A stretch of 64,000 bases of DNA from Pseudoruegeria aquimaris (GCF_900172235.1 NZ_FWFQ01000003.1:152975-216974), one strand, 5' to 3'. Positions 32,253-41,969 are shown, numbered from the stretch's first letter. A program made the numbers and translations. Notes: generated by a model from the sequence alone, not told the origin.

Positions 32253-34424
32253 TCAGAGAGCGATCTCCCACTTCCCCTTGCCAACGCTCCGAACAAAGCC
32301 GGCCTTGAGCTTGTTCCACAAAGGCGCGCCAAAGATATTCGAGAGGGATTGGCCTTCGATGCCTTTGACCAGATCTTCTGTCTTGATTGGCGCCGGTCCG
32401 TTGTTGTGCGCATCAACAAGACGTTGGATGACCAGCAGTCGATGATTTCCAATGATGTCGATCGAACCCTTGCCAGGAACAAATAGCGTTCCCGAGTTCT
32501 CGCCAGTCGTTTCCAGCCGAACGGATTGCCCGCCTTGGGCCAGAACGCGATCACGGCGCAAGACTGCCCGCAGCTTGTCGGCGATCAGATTGATCTCGGT
32601 GGCGTGGCCATCGATGTGTTCGGCCAGTGGTGTGAGTACATTAGCCCCAATGCACGGACCGGGCGCGTTGCCGGCCTGCAGAACCAACCCGATGCCGAGA
32701 TGGCTCCGGCTACGAAGCTGGGTATCGACCGCCGAGCGAACCTTTTCCTGGTCCAGCGAGCGCGCGAGATATACCGGCGCTTCACCGCCGTCGGTCGCCA
32801 AAGTTCCGAGATACCAAAGGTGGCGCGACAGTTCCTCGGCGGCCGGGGTATCGAGCACCTCCACGAGCCGCGCGCGGAGGTGTTCTGCGACCCAACCGTC
32901 ACGCACCCGGTAGATTCTGTAACGTTCGGGGTTGCCGCCCGGAGCCGCCTGTCCTTCGCTCACCTTGAGGTCCACCTTTCCAGGGGTCGCGACGACCTCG
33001 GCGGTGGCCGGACCGACTTCGTCCTCGTCGTCGATCAGGTCATCGCCTTCCCATCCAGCCGGAACGAGAAAGCCGAGTTCGGTCAGAAGCGTCGCATCGA
33101 CATTGCGGTCGAGGAGCCACGCGCCGCTGACCCTGTCGAAGCCCATGTCCCACAGAGCCAGCAAGGCCGGAATTGCGGCCATTGTCTCGGCAGGTGTCGG
33201 CGCGCGACCTTCGCGCAGGATGCCCCAATGGCGCAGCAGACGGTGCCCAAGAACCCTTTCAAAAGGATCGTCGACGCTGAGCAGACTGGTCGTGTTCCGG
33301 TCCGTAAGCGTGAAATCGAGCGTCTGAGACTCTGTTCTCCCCGGGCGGCGATACCGGACCGCGATCTCGATGAAGCGTATCGCCACCGCCCGACCGAATA
33401 TCCGCGACAACCCCGGCTGCGTTTCGATGATCTCGGAAATGTCCTGGTCAATCGTCGTGGAAAGCGACAAGCGATTTGCGAGATTGCCGATGCTGATATC
33501 GGCGCGAATGACCCGAGCGCGGAGAACGACCGCATCGTCCATTTCCGGCAGATCGAGTTCGAAGCCGTTGCGGAACCGGGAGATGTCGTAGGCCTGAAAA
33601 TCGACGGGCTGGTTGGAGTAGTTCTGGGACAGCGCCGTTTCGATGAAGCGTTCGGCAATAAGGTGGCGCAGCTTCCTGTTTCCCGCGCGCACATGGACGC
33701 GCCCAGTCGACGGCGTGTAGACGATCATCGCCTCGCCGGGCGGCCGGAAATAGAGCTTCGAACGGTTGCCTTCCTCGTCGATTTCCCTAACGCTGGCCGG
33801 GCGATCGGGATGATAGAGCAGAAACATCTCGGCCGCGGGCTCGTCGCCCTCTTCGGGAAGCTCATACTTTTCGATATTGTAGCCGTCGCCCCGATCGAGG
33901 GCTTCCTTGATCTCGTCCAGCAGACCTTGAAGCCGCGCGTCATCCGGTTCCGGAGCCCCGTCGAGCGAAGGCTCAGCCATGAAGGTCTGGTAATGCTTGT
34001 CGTAGCGCCGGTAGAGCCGCAAATGCAGACTGTTTTCGGCCGCTTCGAACAGCGCCAGTTCATTCGTATAGGCCCAGAGACTTCGCGCCAGGGCGTCCCG
34101 CTGGTTCAGGAGTCTCCTGGCGCGTTCCGGTTCAAGCTTCGACTCGGCAAGTCCTTCGAGCACGAAATCTCCCCGGTCGCTGGCGATCGTCACGACGCGC
34201 GCAGCCTCATCGTCCAGCGGCCGTAACCGCTCCATATTCTCGCGGTTCAGCATTTCGCTGGCGGTCGAGGGACCGTCCGTGTCCTCCGAACCAAATCTGT
34301 ATTTCGCGAGCCAGTTGAGCCTGTCGAAGGCCCTGCTCTCAAGAAACGAGGCCAGGAGCGCGGGTTCTGCCTCCGCAAACAGGCGGGAGAGATTCGGGCA
34401 GGACTTGGTCGGGGTTCGTACCAT
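32253..34424 (-). CDS. large protein of unknown function (723 residues)
   Basis: A soluble, acidic protein without signal peptide or membrane segment. No Walker motif, nuclease motif or other catalytic signature was recognised. The N-terminal half has charged helices (ARRLLNQRDALARSLWAYTN, RLYRRYDKHYQTFMAEP), the middle is beta-rich, and the C-terminal 60 residues (TEDLVKGIEGQSLSNIFGAP, LWNKLKAGFVRSVGKGKWEI) look like a winged helix. It lies between the phage early operon and the recombinase cassette, upstream of the Com-like gene on the same strand. It could be a regulator or an accessory defence gene; the sequence does not decide. Confidence 0.6.
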   Translation of the reverse strand: MVRTPTKSCPNLSRLFAEAEPALLASFLESRAFDRLNWLAKYRFGSEDTDGPSTASEMLNRENMERLRPLDDEAARVVTIASDRGDFVLEGLAESKLEPERARRLLNQRDALARSLWAYTNELALFEAAENSLHLRLYRRYDKHYQTFMAEPSLDGAPEPDDARLQGLLDEIKEALDRGDGYNIEKYELPEEGDEPAAEMFLLYHPDRPASVREIDEEGNRSKLYFRPPGEAMIVYTPSTGRVHVRAGNRKLRHLIAERFIETALSQNYSNQPVDFQAYDISRFRNGFELDLPEMDDAVVLRARVIRADISIGNLANRLSLSTTIDQDISEIIETQPGLSRIFGRAVAIRFIEIAVRYRRPGRTESQTLDFTLTDRNTTSLLSVDDPFERVLGHRLLRHWGILREGRAPTPAETMAAIPALLALWDMGFDRVSGAWLLDRNVDATLLTELGFLVPAGWEGDDLIDDEDEVGPATAEVVATPGKVDLKVSEGQAAPGGNPERYRIYRVRDGWVAEHLRARLVEVLDTPAAEELSRHLWYLGTLATDGGEAPVYLARSLDQEKVRSAVDTQLRSRSHLGIGLVLQAGNAPGPCIGANVLTPLAEHIDGHATEINLIADKLRAVLRRDRVLAQGGQSVRLETTGENSGTLFVPGKGSIDIIGNHRLLVIQRLVDAHNNGPAPIKTEDLVKGIEGQSLSNIFGAPLWNKLKAGFVRSVGKGKWEIAL

Positions 34425-34805
34425 TCAAGTCTCCGGGAAGTGGAAATAGCGACCATGCGAACGCGCAAGAACTCGCCCGCAAAACGCGGGGGTCGCTCGC
34501 ATTGTCCTGGGATCATTGTCGCGATCGTTCAAATTGTGCACGGAGCCGCGCCCAGACGAGACGTGGGGGGCAAGCGTGACGATAGCCTGACAATCTGATC
34601 GTTCCGGGTAATCGGCGCGGGGCATGAACTCACCTCAACCAATAGCTGCTCGACAGCGACTCAACCTCAGATAATTGTGGCGCGCTGTCGGAAGCACAAG
34701 CAAAAATGTTCGCATTACGTTCTGTTTGGCGTGGCACCCGTCCCATTCCGGCGCCGCGGATGGCTTTTCTCATGGGAATCTCCCAGGAAGGCACACCGTG
34801 ATCCC
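34425..34805. other. divergent intergenic region with a long-spaced inverted repeat
   Basis: No gene is seen. The region separates the reverse-strand 723-residue gene from the forward recombinase cassette and must hold both promoters. CGACAGCG (34651-34658) and CGCTGTCG (34683-34690) form a perfect 8-bp inverted repeat with a 24-base centre that is AT-richer than its surroundings. It could be an operator or a recombinase crossover site. Confidence 0.5.
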
Positions 34806-35009
34806 ATGAAACGCCCCAATCCCCTGTCGCCCCCATTAATGACCCCGGTCGAACGCCGGGCGGAACTCTGTCGCCTGCTGGCCGCCGGGCTGGTCAGGCT
34901 GCGGATGCGGGAGAACGGGCAACATATCGAGAGAGAAGGAGAATTTCCGCTACACAACTCACGCGACCGGAGCGGTAGTGCGGGTCCAACCAACCGGAGG
35001 ACCGCATGA
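34806..35009 (+). CDS. small protein of the DUF2924-recombinase cassette
   Basis: A protein of 67 residues (MKRPNPLSPPLMTPVERRAE, then LCRLLAAGLVRLRMR). Small proteins of this type, with MTPxERxAE followed by a short helix, regularly precede DUF2924 genes in recombinase cassettes of Rhizobiales and Rhodobacterales. Its stop overlaps the DUF2924 start as ATGA, which supports it as a real gene. Function unknown. Confidence 0.65.
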   Translation: MKRPNPLSPPLMTPVERRAELCRLLAAGLVRLRMRENGQHIEREGEFPLHNSRDRSGSAGPTNRRTA

Positions 35010-35455
35010 ACACACACGATCCCATTCCCGCGCGCCTGGCCGCGCTGAAGACCATGAAGACCCCGGAACTGAAGGCCCAGTGGCGCGAGTTGTTCGACAG
35101 CGAGCCGCCGCCCTTCAACCGGCGCTACCTGGAAAGCCGGCTCGCCTATCGCATCCAGGAACTCGCCTATGGCGGGTTGAAGCCCGAGACGGTCAAGCGG
35201 CTGGAGCGGCTCGGCGAGGAACTCGACGGCGGCGACCGAAAGAAGAGCCGCGTTCGGGCGGACACCATGCCCATCGCCGGCACGCGCCTGATCCGCGAAT
35301 GGCAGGGCGTCGAGCATGTCGTCACCGTCACCGCCGATGGCTTCGAATGGCAGGGGCGGCCCTACAAGTCGCTCTCGGCGATCGCGCGCGCCATCACCGG
35401 CACGCGCTGGAATGGCTGGGTGTTCTTCGGGTTGAAATCGCGGAGACGTGCATGA
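35006..35455 (+). CDS. DUF2924 domain protein
   Basis: A protein of 149 residues. KTPELKAQWRELFDSEPPPF, then NRRYLESRLAYRIQELAYGG and GTRLIREWQGVEHVVTV, are the hallmark of DUF2924. The C-terminus (YKSLSAIARAITGTRWNGWV) resembles a small DNA-binding fold like those in SAWADEE/RAMA-type domains. DUF2924 genes almost always accompany a large serine recombinase, so it may be a recombination directionality or accessory factor (inference). Overlaps both neighbours by 4 bases. Confidence 0.85.
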   Translation: MNTHDPIPARLAALKTMKTPELKAQWRELFDSEPPPFNRRYLESRLAYRIQELAYGGLKPETVKRLERLGEELDGGDRKKSRVRADTMPIAGTRLIREWQGVEHVVTVTADGFEWQGRPYKSLSAIARAITGTRWNGWVFFGLKSRRRA

Positions 35456-36759
35456 CGGACATGAAGATCAAACGCCGCTGCGCCGTCTACACCCGGAAAT
35501 CCTCGGAAGAAGGGCTGGAGCAGGAGTTCAACTCGCTTGATGCGCAGAGGGAGGCCTGCGAGGCCTATATCGCCAGCCAGCGCTCCGAAGGCTGGGTGCT
35601 CGTGCGCGACCGCTACGATGACGGCGGCATCTCCGGCGGGACGCTGGACCGGCCCGGCCTGCATCGGCTCATCGCCGATATCGAGGACGGGCTGGTCGAC
35701 GTCGTCGTGGTCTATAAGATCGACCGGCTCAGCCGGTCGCTCGCGGACTTCGCCAAGCTGGTCGAGGTGTTCGACCGCAACGGCGTGACCTTCGTCTCTG
35801 TGACGCAGTCCTTCAACACCACCACCTCAATGGGCCGGCTGACGCTGAACATCCTGCTCAGCTTCGCCCAGTTCGAGCGCGAGGTCACCGCCGAGCGCAT
35901 CCGCGACAAGGTCGCCGCCAGTCGGAAGAAGGGGATGTGGATGGGCGGCGTGCCGCCCTACGGATACCGCGTCGAGAATCGGAAGCTGGTCGTCGACGAT
36001 GAGCGTGGCGAGCATGTCCGCTGGATCTTCGCGCGCTTCCTCGAGATCGGCTCGGGCACGGAACTGGCGCGCGAGGTCGCGAAGCGCGGCATCCGAACCC
36101 CGCGCGGCAACCGGATCGACAAGAAATACCTGTACCGGATGCTGAACAACCGCGCCTACATAGGCGAGGCGGTGCACAAGGGGCAGAGCTATCCCGGCGA
36201 GCACGACGCCATCATCGACCGCGAAACGTGGGACCGCGTCCACGCCATTTTGCAGGAAAGCGCCCGCAAGCGCGCCGCGCGCACCCGCGCCGAGACGCCG
36301 GCGCTGCTGAAGGGGCTAATCTTCGGGCCGGATGGCGCGGCGTTCTCGCCGAGCCACACCCGCAAGGGCGGCAAGCTCTACCGCTACTACGTCAGCCAGA
36401 CGGTATTGAAGCATGGCGCCGGGTCTTGCCCCATCGGCCGCATTCCGGCGGGTCAGATCGAAGCCGCCGTCATTGACCAACTCCGCGCCGTGTTCCGCCA
36501 GCCCGAGGTCGTTGTAGGGACATGGAAGGCGGCACGCGCTCACGCCGACGACATCACCGAAGTCGACGCCCGCACCGCGCTGCAGCAGCTTGACCCGCTG
36601 TGGGACGAACTCTTCCCCGCCGAGCAGGCCCGCATCGTGGCCCTACTGGTGGAACATATCGATATCGGCACCGAGGGGCTCGACATCCGGTTGCGGGTGG
36701 ACGGGCTCCACGGGCTCGCGCGTGAGATGATGGCGGGCAATAGGGAACAAGTCGCATGA
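35452..36759 (+). CDS. large serine recombinase
   Basis: A protein of 435 residues. The resolvase domain (residues 8-155) has YTRKSSEEGLEQEFNSLDAQ with the catalytic serine (S17 or S18 of RKSSEEG), DRYDDGGISGGTLDRPG and YKIDRLSRSL. The recombinase domain (about 165-270: PPYGYRVENRKLVVDDERGE, then RMLNNRAYIGEAVHKG) follows. The usual zinc ribbon is reduced to a short beta segment (SHTRKGGKLYRYYVSQ). It probably moved this cassette or the island. Confidence 0.88.
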   Translation: MTDMKIKRRCAVYTRKSSEEGLEQEFNSLDAQREACEAYIASQRSEGWVLVRDRYDDGGISGGTLDRPGLHRLIADIEDGLVDVVVVYKIDRLSRSLADFAKLVEVFDRNGVTFVSVTQSFNTTTSMGRLTLNILLSFAQFEREVTAERIRDKVAASRKKGMWMGGVPPYGYRVENRKLVVDDERGEHVRWIFARFLEIGSGTELAREVAKRGIRTPRGNRIDKKYLYRMLNNRAYIGEAVHKGQSYPGEHDAIIDRETWDRVHAILQESARKRAARTRAETPALLKGLIFGPDGAAFSPSHTRKGGKLYRYYVSQTVLKHGAGSCPIGRIPAGQIEAAVIDQLRAVFRQPEVVVGTWKAARAHADDITEVDARTALQQLDPLWDELFPAEQARIVALLVEHIDIGTEGLDIRLRVDGLHGLAREMMAGNREQVA

Positions 36760-37169
36760 AACCGACCGCCACCCCCGACTTCGTCACGATCCACGTCCCG
36801 TTCTGCGTTGTGAAGCGCGGCGGTCGCAAGGAGGTGCAGCTTCCCGACGGCGCGCCGGTTCAGCGCCGAACCGACAACACCCTCATCAAGGCGCTCGCCC
36901 GCGCCTTCCGCTGGAAGCGCATGCTGGAATCGGGCGAGTTCGCGTCTATTTCCGAACTGGCCGAGCGCGAGGGCATCGCGCCGTCCTACATGACCCGCGT
37001 GCTGCGCCTCACGCTGCTTGCGCCCGACATCGTCGAGGCGATCCTGGATGGGAAGCAGGGGCCGGAGGTGACGCTGGGACGGTTGCTGGAGGGGTTTCCG
37101 GTGGAGTGGGAGGGACAAGGAACAATCCACGACATCAATTCCCGAGCCGGCCAAGGACCATGTAATTGA
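36756..37169 (+). CDS. HTH protein following the recombinase
   Basis: A protein of 137 residues. RAFRWKRMLESGEFASISEL and AEREGIAPSYMTRVLRLTLL form a KorB/ParB-like helix-turn-helix. It overlaps the recombinase stop by 4 bases and completes the four-gene cassette (small protein, DUF2924, recombinase, HTH). Probably a DNA-binding accessory protein or regulator. It is convergent with the helicase gene, with no space between them. Confidence 0.75.
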   Translation: MKPTATPDFVTIHVPFCVVKRGGRKEVQLPDGAPVQRRTDNTLIKALARAFRWKRMLESGEFASISELAEREGIAPSYMTRVLRLTLLAPDIVEAILDGKQGPEVTLGRLLEGFPVEWEGQGTIHDINSRAGQGPCN

Positions 37170-39710
37170 TCACTCCTTCGCTACGACGGTGTCGTAAAGC
37201 CCATAGTGCCGCAAGCCCTCATGGCTTTCGATACCCGTATACCGCAGCGAGGCGTCCTCGTAGCGGCGGAAGGCGAATACTGCCTGGTTCATCTGCTCAG
37301 TGTTGAAGACCCTCAGCCGCACAAGCAGGTGAAAGTCCTGGACCGTGAGTCCGGTTACGGCGAGGAAAAGATCAGGCTCCAGCCTCGTGATGACGTCCTG
37401 AAGCGTGTTCTCTCGAAAATCCGTCAGATACATGAACGCGGGAATGCGCGTGGCGAACTTGATCAGCTTTTCCTGAATTTGCTTCCGCTTGGACTTGTAC
37501 TCCTTCTCCTCGTCGGAAAGCTCCTTCTTCTCGTGCTCCGTCAGATCGCCATCTCTCGCCTTTTTCTTCAGCTCTTTGACCTTCTCGCTCTTGTTGATGA
37601 TCGTCTCGATGACGTTGTCGCCGAGCGCACGCCAGCCTTCGATCCGCTGGACTGCGGCCATCGCTTCGGGGTTGTCCATGATCCGCCGAAGCGTGTCGTT
37701 GTCGACATTGACGAGCAGCGCGCTTTCCCACTTGCGGGCGAGCAACGTTGCTGATGTGCCGGCCATGGCGATATCGAGAATGCCGCCGGCATCCACTTGG
37801 GTCATGTTGGCGCCGTCGTAGGCGAGCACCGGAAGGAAAGCCACCAGATCCCTCACGGCATGTTCCGGATTGCCTTCGTTTGGCGAAAGACCAATGCCGT
37901 ATTCAGAAACCTGCCGCAGCGCTCGGGTCGGGGCAAAATCGAACACGAAGCAGACCGGCTTCAGGATCTCCTCCTGGTTGGGGTCGTCGCCGTTCGGGTT
38001 CTTGATCGACCACGGCGACTGAACACGGAACGCCGCCTGGAAGTAGGTCTCGGGCGACTTCAGGTTGCGCAGCATCAGGATGGACGACCACTGCGGCACT
38101 GTCACGCCGGTCGTAAGCTTTCCGCATGACAGCGTGATCGTCTTGGTATCGAACCCGCTGCCGATTGCCTTGCGCACCGGTTGCAACGCCTCGAGTCCGA
38201 TCCCGGCTTCCGCGCCCGCCGCGACAATCACCTTGTAAGCGTGCCAGAAGGTGTTTTGCCGCTCGGCCAACAGGTTTGCCATCGCGTGGCACGACGCCAC
38301 GTTCGGCAGAAACCAGAACGAGTGCTGCAGATAGGGGAGCAACCGAACGTCAGAATAGGGGAACGGCGGCTTGGTTCCGGTTTTCAGCGCTTCGGTTGCC
38401 TTGGGCAGATACTGGCCGCGGATGATATCCAGCCACTTCTGCACCTCGTCCTTGTGCTTGAACTGGGCGCGCGCTCCCCGGCCGGTTGCCGCGAAGAACT
38501 CGTTGAGATCGAACTCGTCGAACTCTCCGGCGCTGGCAACCGCGAGCAGTTCGTCGGGCATCTGGTAGGTCAGAAGCCGCATCTCGGGCAAAGCCGCGTA
38601 GGGGTTCCACTCGCCGGGATGGTCGCGCGCGAACTCGGCCTTGGCCCGCTGTTCGTCGGTATAGGTCCAGTTGAAGATCTGCTCTTCGATGAACTCGCCG
38701 GTGGCCAATGCCCGAAAGGGCGTGCCCGACAGATACAGGTAGGCCTTGGTCGTGATCGGCAGGAATTCGGTTTCCGGCTGCGACAGGACGTTCAGATCCT
38801 CGTTCACGACATCCAGCTCGCTGGCATATTCGAGCTTCTCTTCCTTCTTGATGACGGCTTCGTCCTCGCCTTCGAACAGTTCCTTCGCGGTGTCGCGCCA
38901 CGCGCCGAAATGATACTCGTCGAAGACGACGAGATCCCAGTTGACGAGGTGAATCCATTCGTTCCTGGGCTTGATGTTCCCAAGCCTGTCCTTGCCCAGC
39001 AGATCCTGAAACGATCCGAAATAGACCACCGGCTTCTTCGGGTCGATCTGGGTCGGATCGCCGCCGGTGGCGCGCGACAGGAACTGCCAGCCGTGGAAAT
39101 CGGCATGGTTTTCCAGATCGCTCTGCCAGGCGTCGGCCACGGCGGGCTTGAAGGTGACGACGAGCACGCGCTTGGCGCCCATCCGCTTCGCCAGCTGATA
39201 GGTGGCAAAGGTCTTGCCGAAGCGCATCTTGGCGTTCCACAGAAAGCGCGGAACGGCGTGCATGTCCTCGGCCCAGCGGGAGAGGTAGTATTCGTGCGTC
39301 AGCCGCACTGCCTCGGCCTGCTCGCGGCGCATCGGGAAGGTCTGGTGATGCGTGCCCGAAAGCCGCTGGCCGGTGCGCAGCTCTGTCAGGACGGTGCGCA
39401 GATCGGCCAGCGTGCAGCGCACCCATTCGCCCTGCACCCGCTCGAACCCCTTGCGCTCCAGCGCCGCGCGCACCTCGTGGTCGGTGAAGGTGGTGCCATC
39501 CTCGCGCTCGGCCGGCTCATCCAATTCGATGCGGTAGTTGTTGATGGCGGCGGTGCGCAACTGCTCGGCCACCCGGGCGCGCACATCGCGCGTCGTCTGC
39601 CCGATCTTCAACAAGCCCGCATGGGCCGCGTCATCGATGCTGTAGGCATAGATGCGCGGGCGGGCTTGGGGTTTTGGCGTGAGGATTTCGTCGATGGTGC
39701 GTTTATTCAT
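37170..39710 (-). CDS. GIY-YIG nuclease-SF2 helicase fusion of a restriction-like locus
   Basis: A protein of 846 residues. The N-terminal 110 residues (RIYAYSIDDAAHAGLLKIGQ, ARVAEQLRTAA) look like a GIY-YIG nuclease of the T5orf172/MUG113 type. A DEAD-like helicase follows, with Walker A KMRFGKTFATYQ, the DExH motif VVFDEYHF, the SGTPF motif and ALRQVSEYGIG late in the core. A charged coiled coil (residues about 690-745) comes before a C-terminal domain. It lies 8 bases into the end of the methyltransferase gene, so the pair resembles an R subunit and an M subunit. The nuclease would cut and the helicase would translocate DNA (inference). Confidence 0.8.
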   Translation of the reverse strand: MNKRTIDEILTPKPQARPRIYAYSIDDAAHAGLLKIGQTTRDVRARVAEQLRTAAINNYRIELDEPAEREDGTTFTDHEVRAALERKGFERVQGEWVRCTLADLRTVLTELRTGQRLSGTHHQTFPMRREQAEAVRLTHEYYLSRWAEDMHAVPRFLWNAKMRFGKTFATYQLAKRMGAKRVLVVTFKPAVADAWQSDLENHADFHGWQFLSRATGGDPTQIDPKKPVVYFGSFQDLLGKDRLGNIKPRNEWIHLVNWDLVVFDEYHFGAWRDTAKELFEGEDEAVIKKEEKLEYASELDVVNEDLNVLSQPETEFLPITTKAYLYLSGTPFRALATGEFIEEQIFNWTYTDEQRAKAEFARDHPGEWNPYAALPEMRLLTYQMPDELLAVASAGEFDEFDLNEFFAATGRGARAQFKHKDEVQKWLDIIRGQYLPKATEALKTGTKPPFPYSDVRLLPYLQHSFWFLPNVASCHAMANLLAERQNTFWHAYKVIVAAGAEAGIGLEALQPVRKAIGSGFDTKTITLSCGKLTTGVTVPQWSSILMLRNLKSPETYFQAAFRVQSPWSIKNPNGDDPNQEEILKPVCFVFDFAPTRALRQVSEYGIGLSPNEGNPEHAVRDLVAFLPVLAYDGANMTQVDAGGILDIAMAGTSATLLARKWESALLVNVDNDTLRRIMDNPEAMAAVQRIEGWRALGDNVIETIINKSEKVKELKKKARDGDLTEHEKKELSDEEKEYKSKRKQIQEKLIKFATRIPAFMYLTDFRENTLQDVITRLEPDLFLAVTGLTVQDFHLLVRLRVFNTEQMNQAVFAFRRYEDASLRYTGIESHEGLRHYGLYDTVVAKE

Positions 39711-41319
39711 CGTCCCCGCCCATGGGTCGAACGATCTTTTCGACGAAGGCGATTTCGTCCTTCGTCAAGCCGTAGCGCTCATACAGATCGGCGTCGGTCC
39801 AGAGCCTGTCCCATGTTTGCGCAGGAACGAAGGTGTAAACCTTGCGGGTAGCGTCCTGCGAAGGCTTGTGTAGCAGGATCAGGAAGCGCGTCAGCCGACA
39901 ATTGAGGTAGGACAGCGCGCTTTCGGCTTCTTCGCGGGTATCGAACGGGCCGATGCACAAATAGGTCTCGGATGAGATCGTCCCCGGACCTGCAACAAAG
40001 GGCGTGCTGATGATCCGATGCGGATAGGTGTCGCGGTTTCCGGTTCCGGGCGCGGCTCAACCAACAAAAAGTTTCCACTTGTCAATCAGTTCAAGCCCCG
40101 CGCCTATTTCCTCGCGCGTAACGAAACCTGTCCCGCCGTTCTGATACACCAAGAGGTCACGGTCGGTTCTTCTTGCCGCCCGGCCCTTGAATTTTGTTTC
40201 CAGCCCGAAGGGTTTGCGTGAACTCACCAAGCGAACGAACCGCCGCTCTTCGGGCAGGGCCAGCACCCTATCCTGTCCGGTTTCGCGCGCGATGACCTTG
40301 CGCAGGATGGACACCCCTTCGTTGAAACGGATGAAGATGTCTGTGCCTTCCTCGCGCAACGGGCGGACCGCGGTGGACACGGGCCAGTCCTTGAAATGGG
40401 TCGAGACACGGCACAGGCCCGGATGGTCGCGATCCCACAAGAAGTAGCAGACCCCTCCCTTGAGCCCGACGCCGGGAAACACATCCGCCGCGCTGAGGAA
40501 ATCGTCGATGGAGCGCAGGCTCTTGTCAGAGAGCATGGCCTCGCGGAAATCATCAAGCCCCTTGCCGCCCGCAAACCAGCGTGACGGAATGACCATCGTC
40601 AAATAGCGGGGGGCCAGCCTTTTCGCCTGCTCGACGAACTTTTGGTAGATGGGGGCCGCGCTTGTCCCATGACCGCCATCGTCAAGCTGATATGGCGGGT
40701 TTCCAATGATCACGTCAAAATGCATGTCGCCTCCAAACAGCTCGGCCATTCGGGCCTTGGTGTCATCCGTGTGGATGAATGCGTAGGCATGGGTTTCAAG
40801 CCCTTCTCCACGCTCTAACGTCGTCTCGCTCGCCCCGCAAAAATTGCACCTGCCGCCCACCCATGTGTGTTCGGTGCGCTCGAACCAGATGTTGCCGTCG
40901 TCGCTTTCGAAGCCGCGCGCGATCGAATGCGGCCCCGTCGCGTGTTTCGAGCAATAGACGCTGCGCCGCGCCAGCATCGCCGTCAGCCGGGTGATGCCGA
41001 TGCCGAAAACCTGTTTCGTGAGGATGTGATCCACCCTTTGCTGCAGGTCGGGGATCTCGTCCTCCAACCCCTTCACCAGCCGGCGGGTGATCTCGCGCAG
41101 GAACACGCCGGACTTGGTGCAGGGGTCAAGAAACCTGACGCTGCTGTCGGCCCAGAGGTTGGCGCCGCCATTATCCGCCGCCCAGGCCTCGGCCAGCGTG
41201 TCGAGCATGCGGTTCGCGAACTCGGGCGGCGTGAACACCTCGTCGTTGGAGAGGTTGGCGATGCAGGTCAGCACATCCGGGTTTCGCCCCCGCAGGGCGA
41301 ACGAGGCCTGAAGGCTCAT
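39703..41319 (-). pseudogene. Eco57I-type adenine methyltransferase interrupted by an in-frame TGA
   Basis: From the ATG at 41319 the frame encodes [15 protein letters not shown], motif I as [14 protein letters not shown], a four-cysteine insert (CSKHATG, CNFCGAS) and motif [19 protein letters not shown] stop at 40057-40059 ends the frame after IDKWKLFVG (420 residues). Beyond it the same frame continues as AAPGTGNRDTYPHRIISTPF, SETYLCIGPFDTREEAESAL and YTFVPAQTWDRLWTDADLYE up to 39703, a normal end for this family. A CGA-to-TGA change would explain it. The shortened protein lacks about 118 residues. Confidence 0.8.
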
Positions 41320-41969
41320 GCCACCTCCTTTGGTTCGGTGCCAAGCTGGGCGGCGAGGTCGCGCACGGTCATCGGCGGCCAGGTCTTGAGCGGGGTGAAA
41401 AGCTCGTGCTTGCCCAGATGCGCGAAGAGCGAGTCCTCGGCGCTGAACGAGGACGCGCCGGTCAGAACATCCAGCCGGAAATCGCGCCGCTGAAACTTGC
41501 CCCGGCCCAGATAGCCCCACTCGGCGAAGTTGATGGGCTGGCCGGCCTGGGTTTTCATCGTCAGGGCATCCCCATGAACGAGATTCTGAGACAGGACGTA
41601 AGCGGCGGCGCGATGAAGGTCAGCTGCCTCGTCAAGGCCCAGATAGTCGGCGAAGACGCCCAGCATGTTCGTCTGGCACTCGGCGATGTTGTCGGCCAGA
41701 AGCTCGATCCCGTAGCAGCACATCAGCCCCAGCAGGGCATAGTGCCGGCGCTCAAATTCTGACTTGCCGAACTTCAGCTCGACGGTCGCAAGCTTGCGCT
41801 GCAGCACCCGGACAAGGAAGTTTCCGCTCCCGCAGGCGGGCTCCAGGACGCGCGAGTCGATACGCTCGGCTTCATCCTTGACGAGATCGAGCATGGCGTC
41901 CACCAGCCATTCGGGCGTGAATACCTCGCCGTGGTCCGCGACCCGTTTTTTCGACTTGATCAATGACAT
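41316..41969 (-). CDS. short N6-adenine DNA methyltransferase-like subunit
   Basis: A protein of 217 residues. [20 protein letters not shown] and [20 protein letters not shown] give a clear SAM-binding motif I of type I/IIG methyltransferases, followed by [19 protein letters not shown]. There is no NPPY motif, so alone it should not be catalytic. It overlaps the next methyltransferase by 4 bases, and the two may form a split enzyme. The ATG at 41969 is preferred since the longer upstream frame lacks family similarity. First gene of the restriction-like locus. Confidence 0.75.
   Translation of the reverse strand: MSLIKSKKRVADHGEVFTPEWLVDAMLDLVKDEAERIDSRVLEPACGSGNFLVRVLQRKLATVELKFGKSEFERRHYALLGLMCCYGIELLADNIAECQTNMLGVFADYLGLDEAADLHRAAAYVLSQNLVHGDALTMKTQAGQPINFAEWGYLGRGKFQRRDFRLDVLTGASSFSAEDSLFAHLGKHELFTPLKTWPPMTVRDLAAQLGTEPKEVA

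Noticed and set aside
39703..39960. A separate 85-residue gene downstream of the methyltransferase
   Set aside because: It is in the same frame as the methyltransferase and carries its C-terminal pattern, so it is the part beyond the in-frame TGA.
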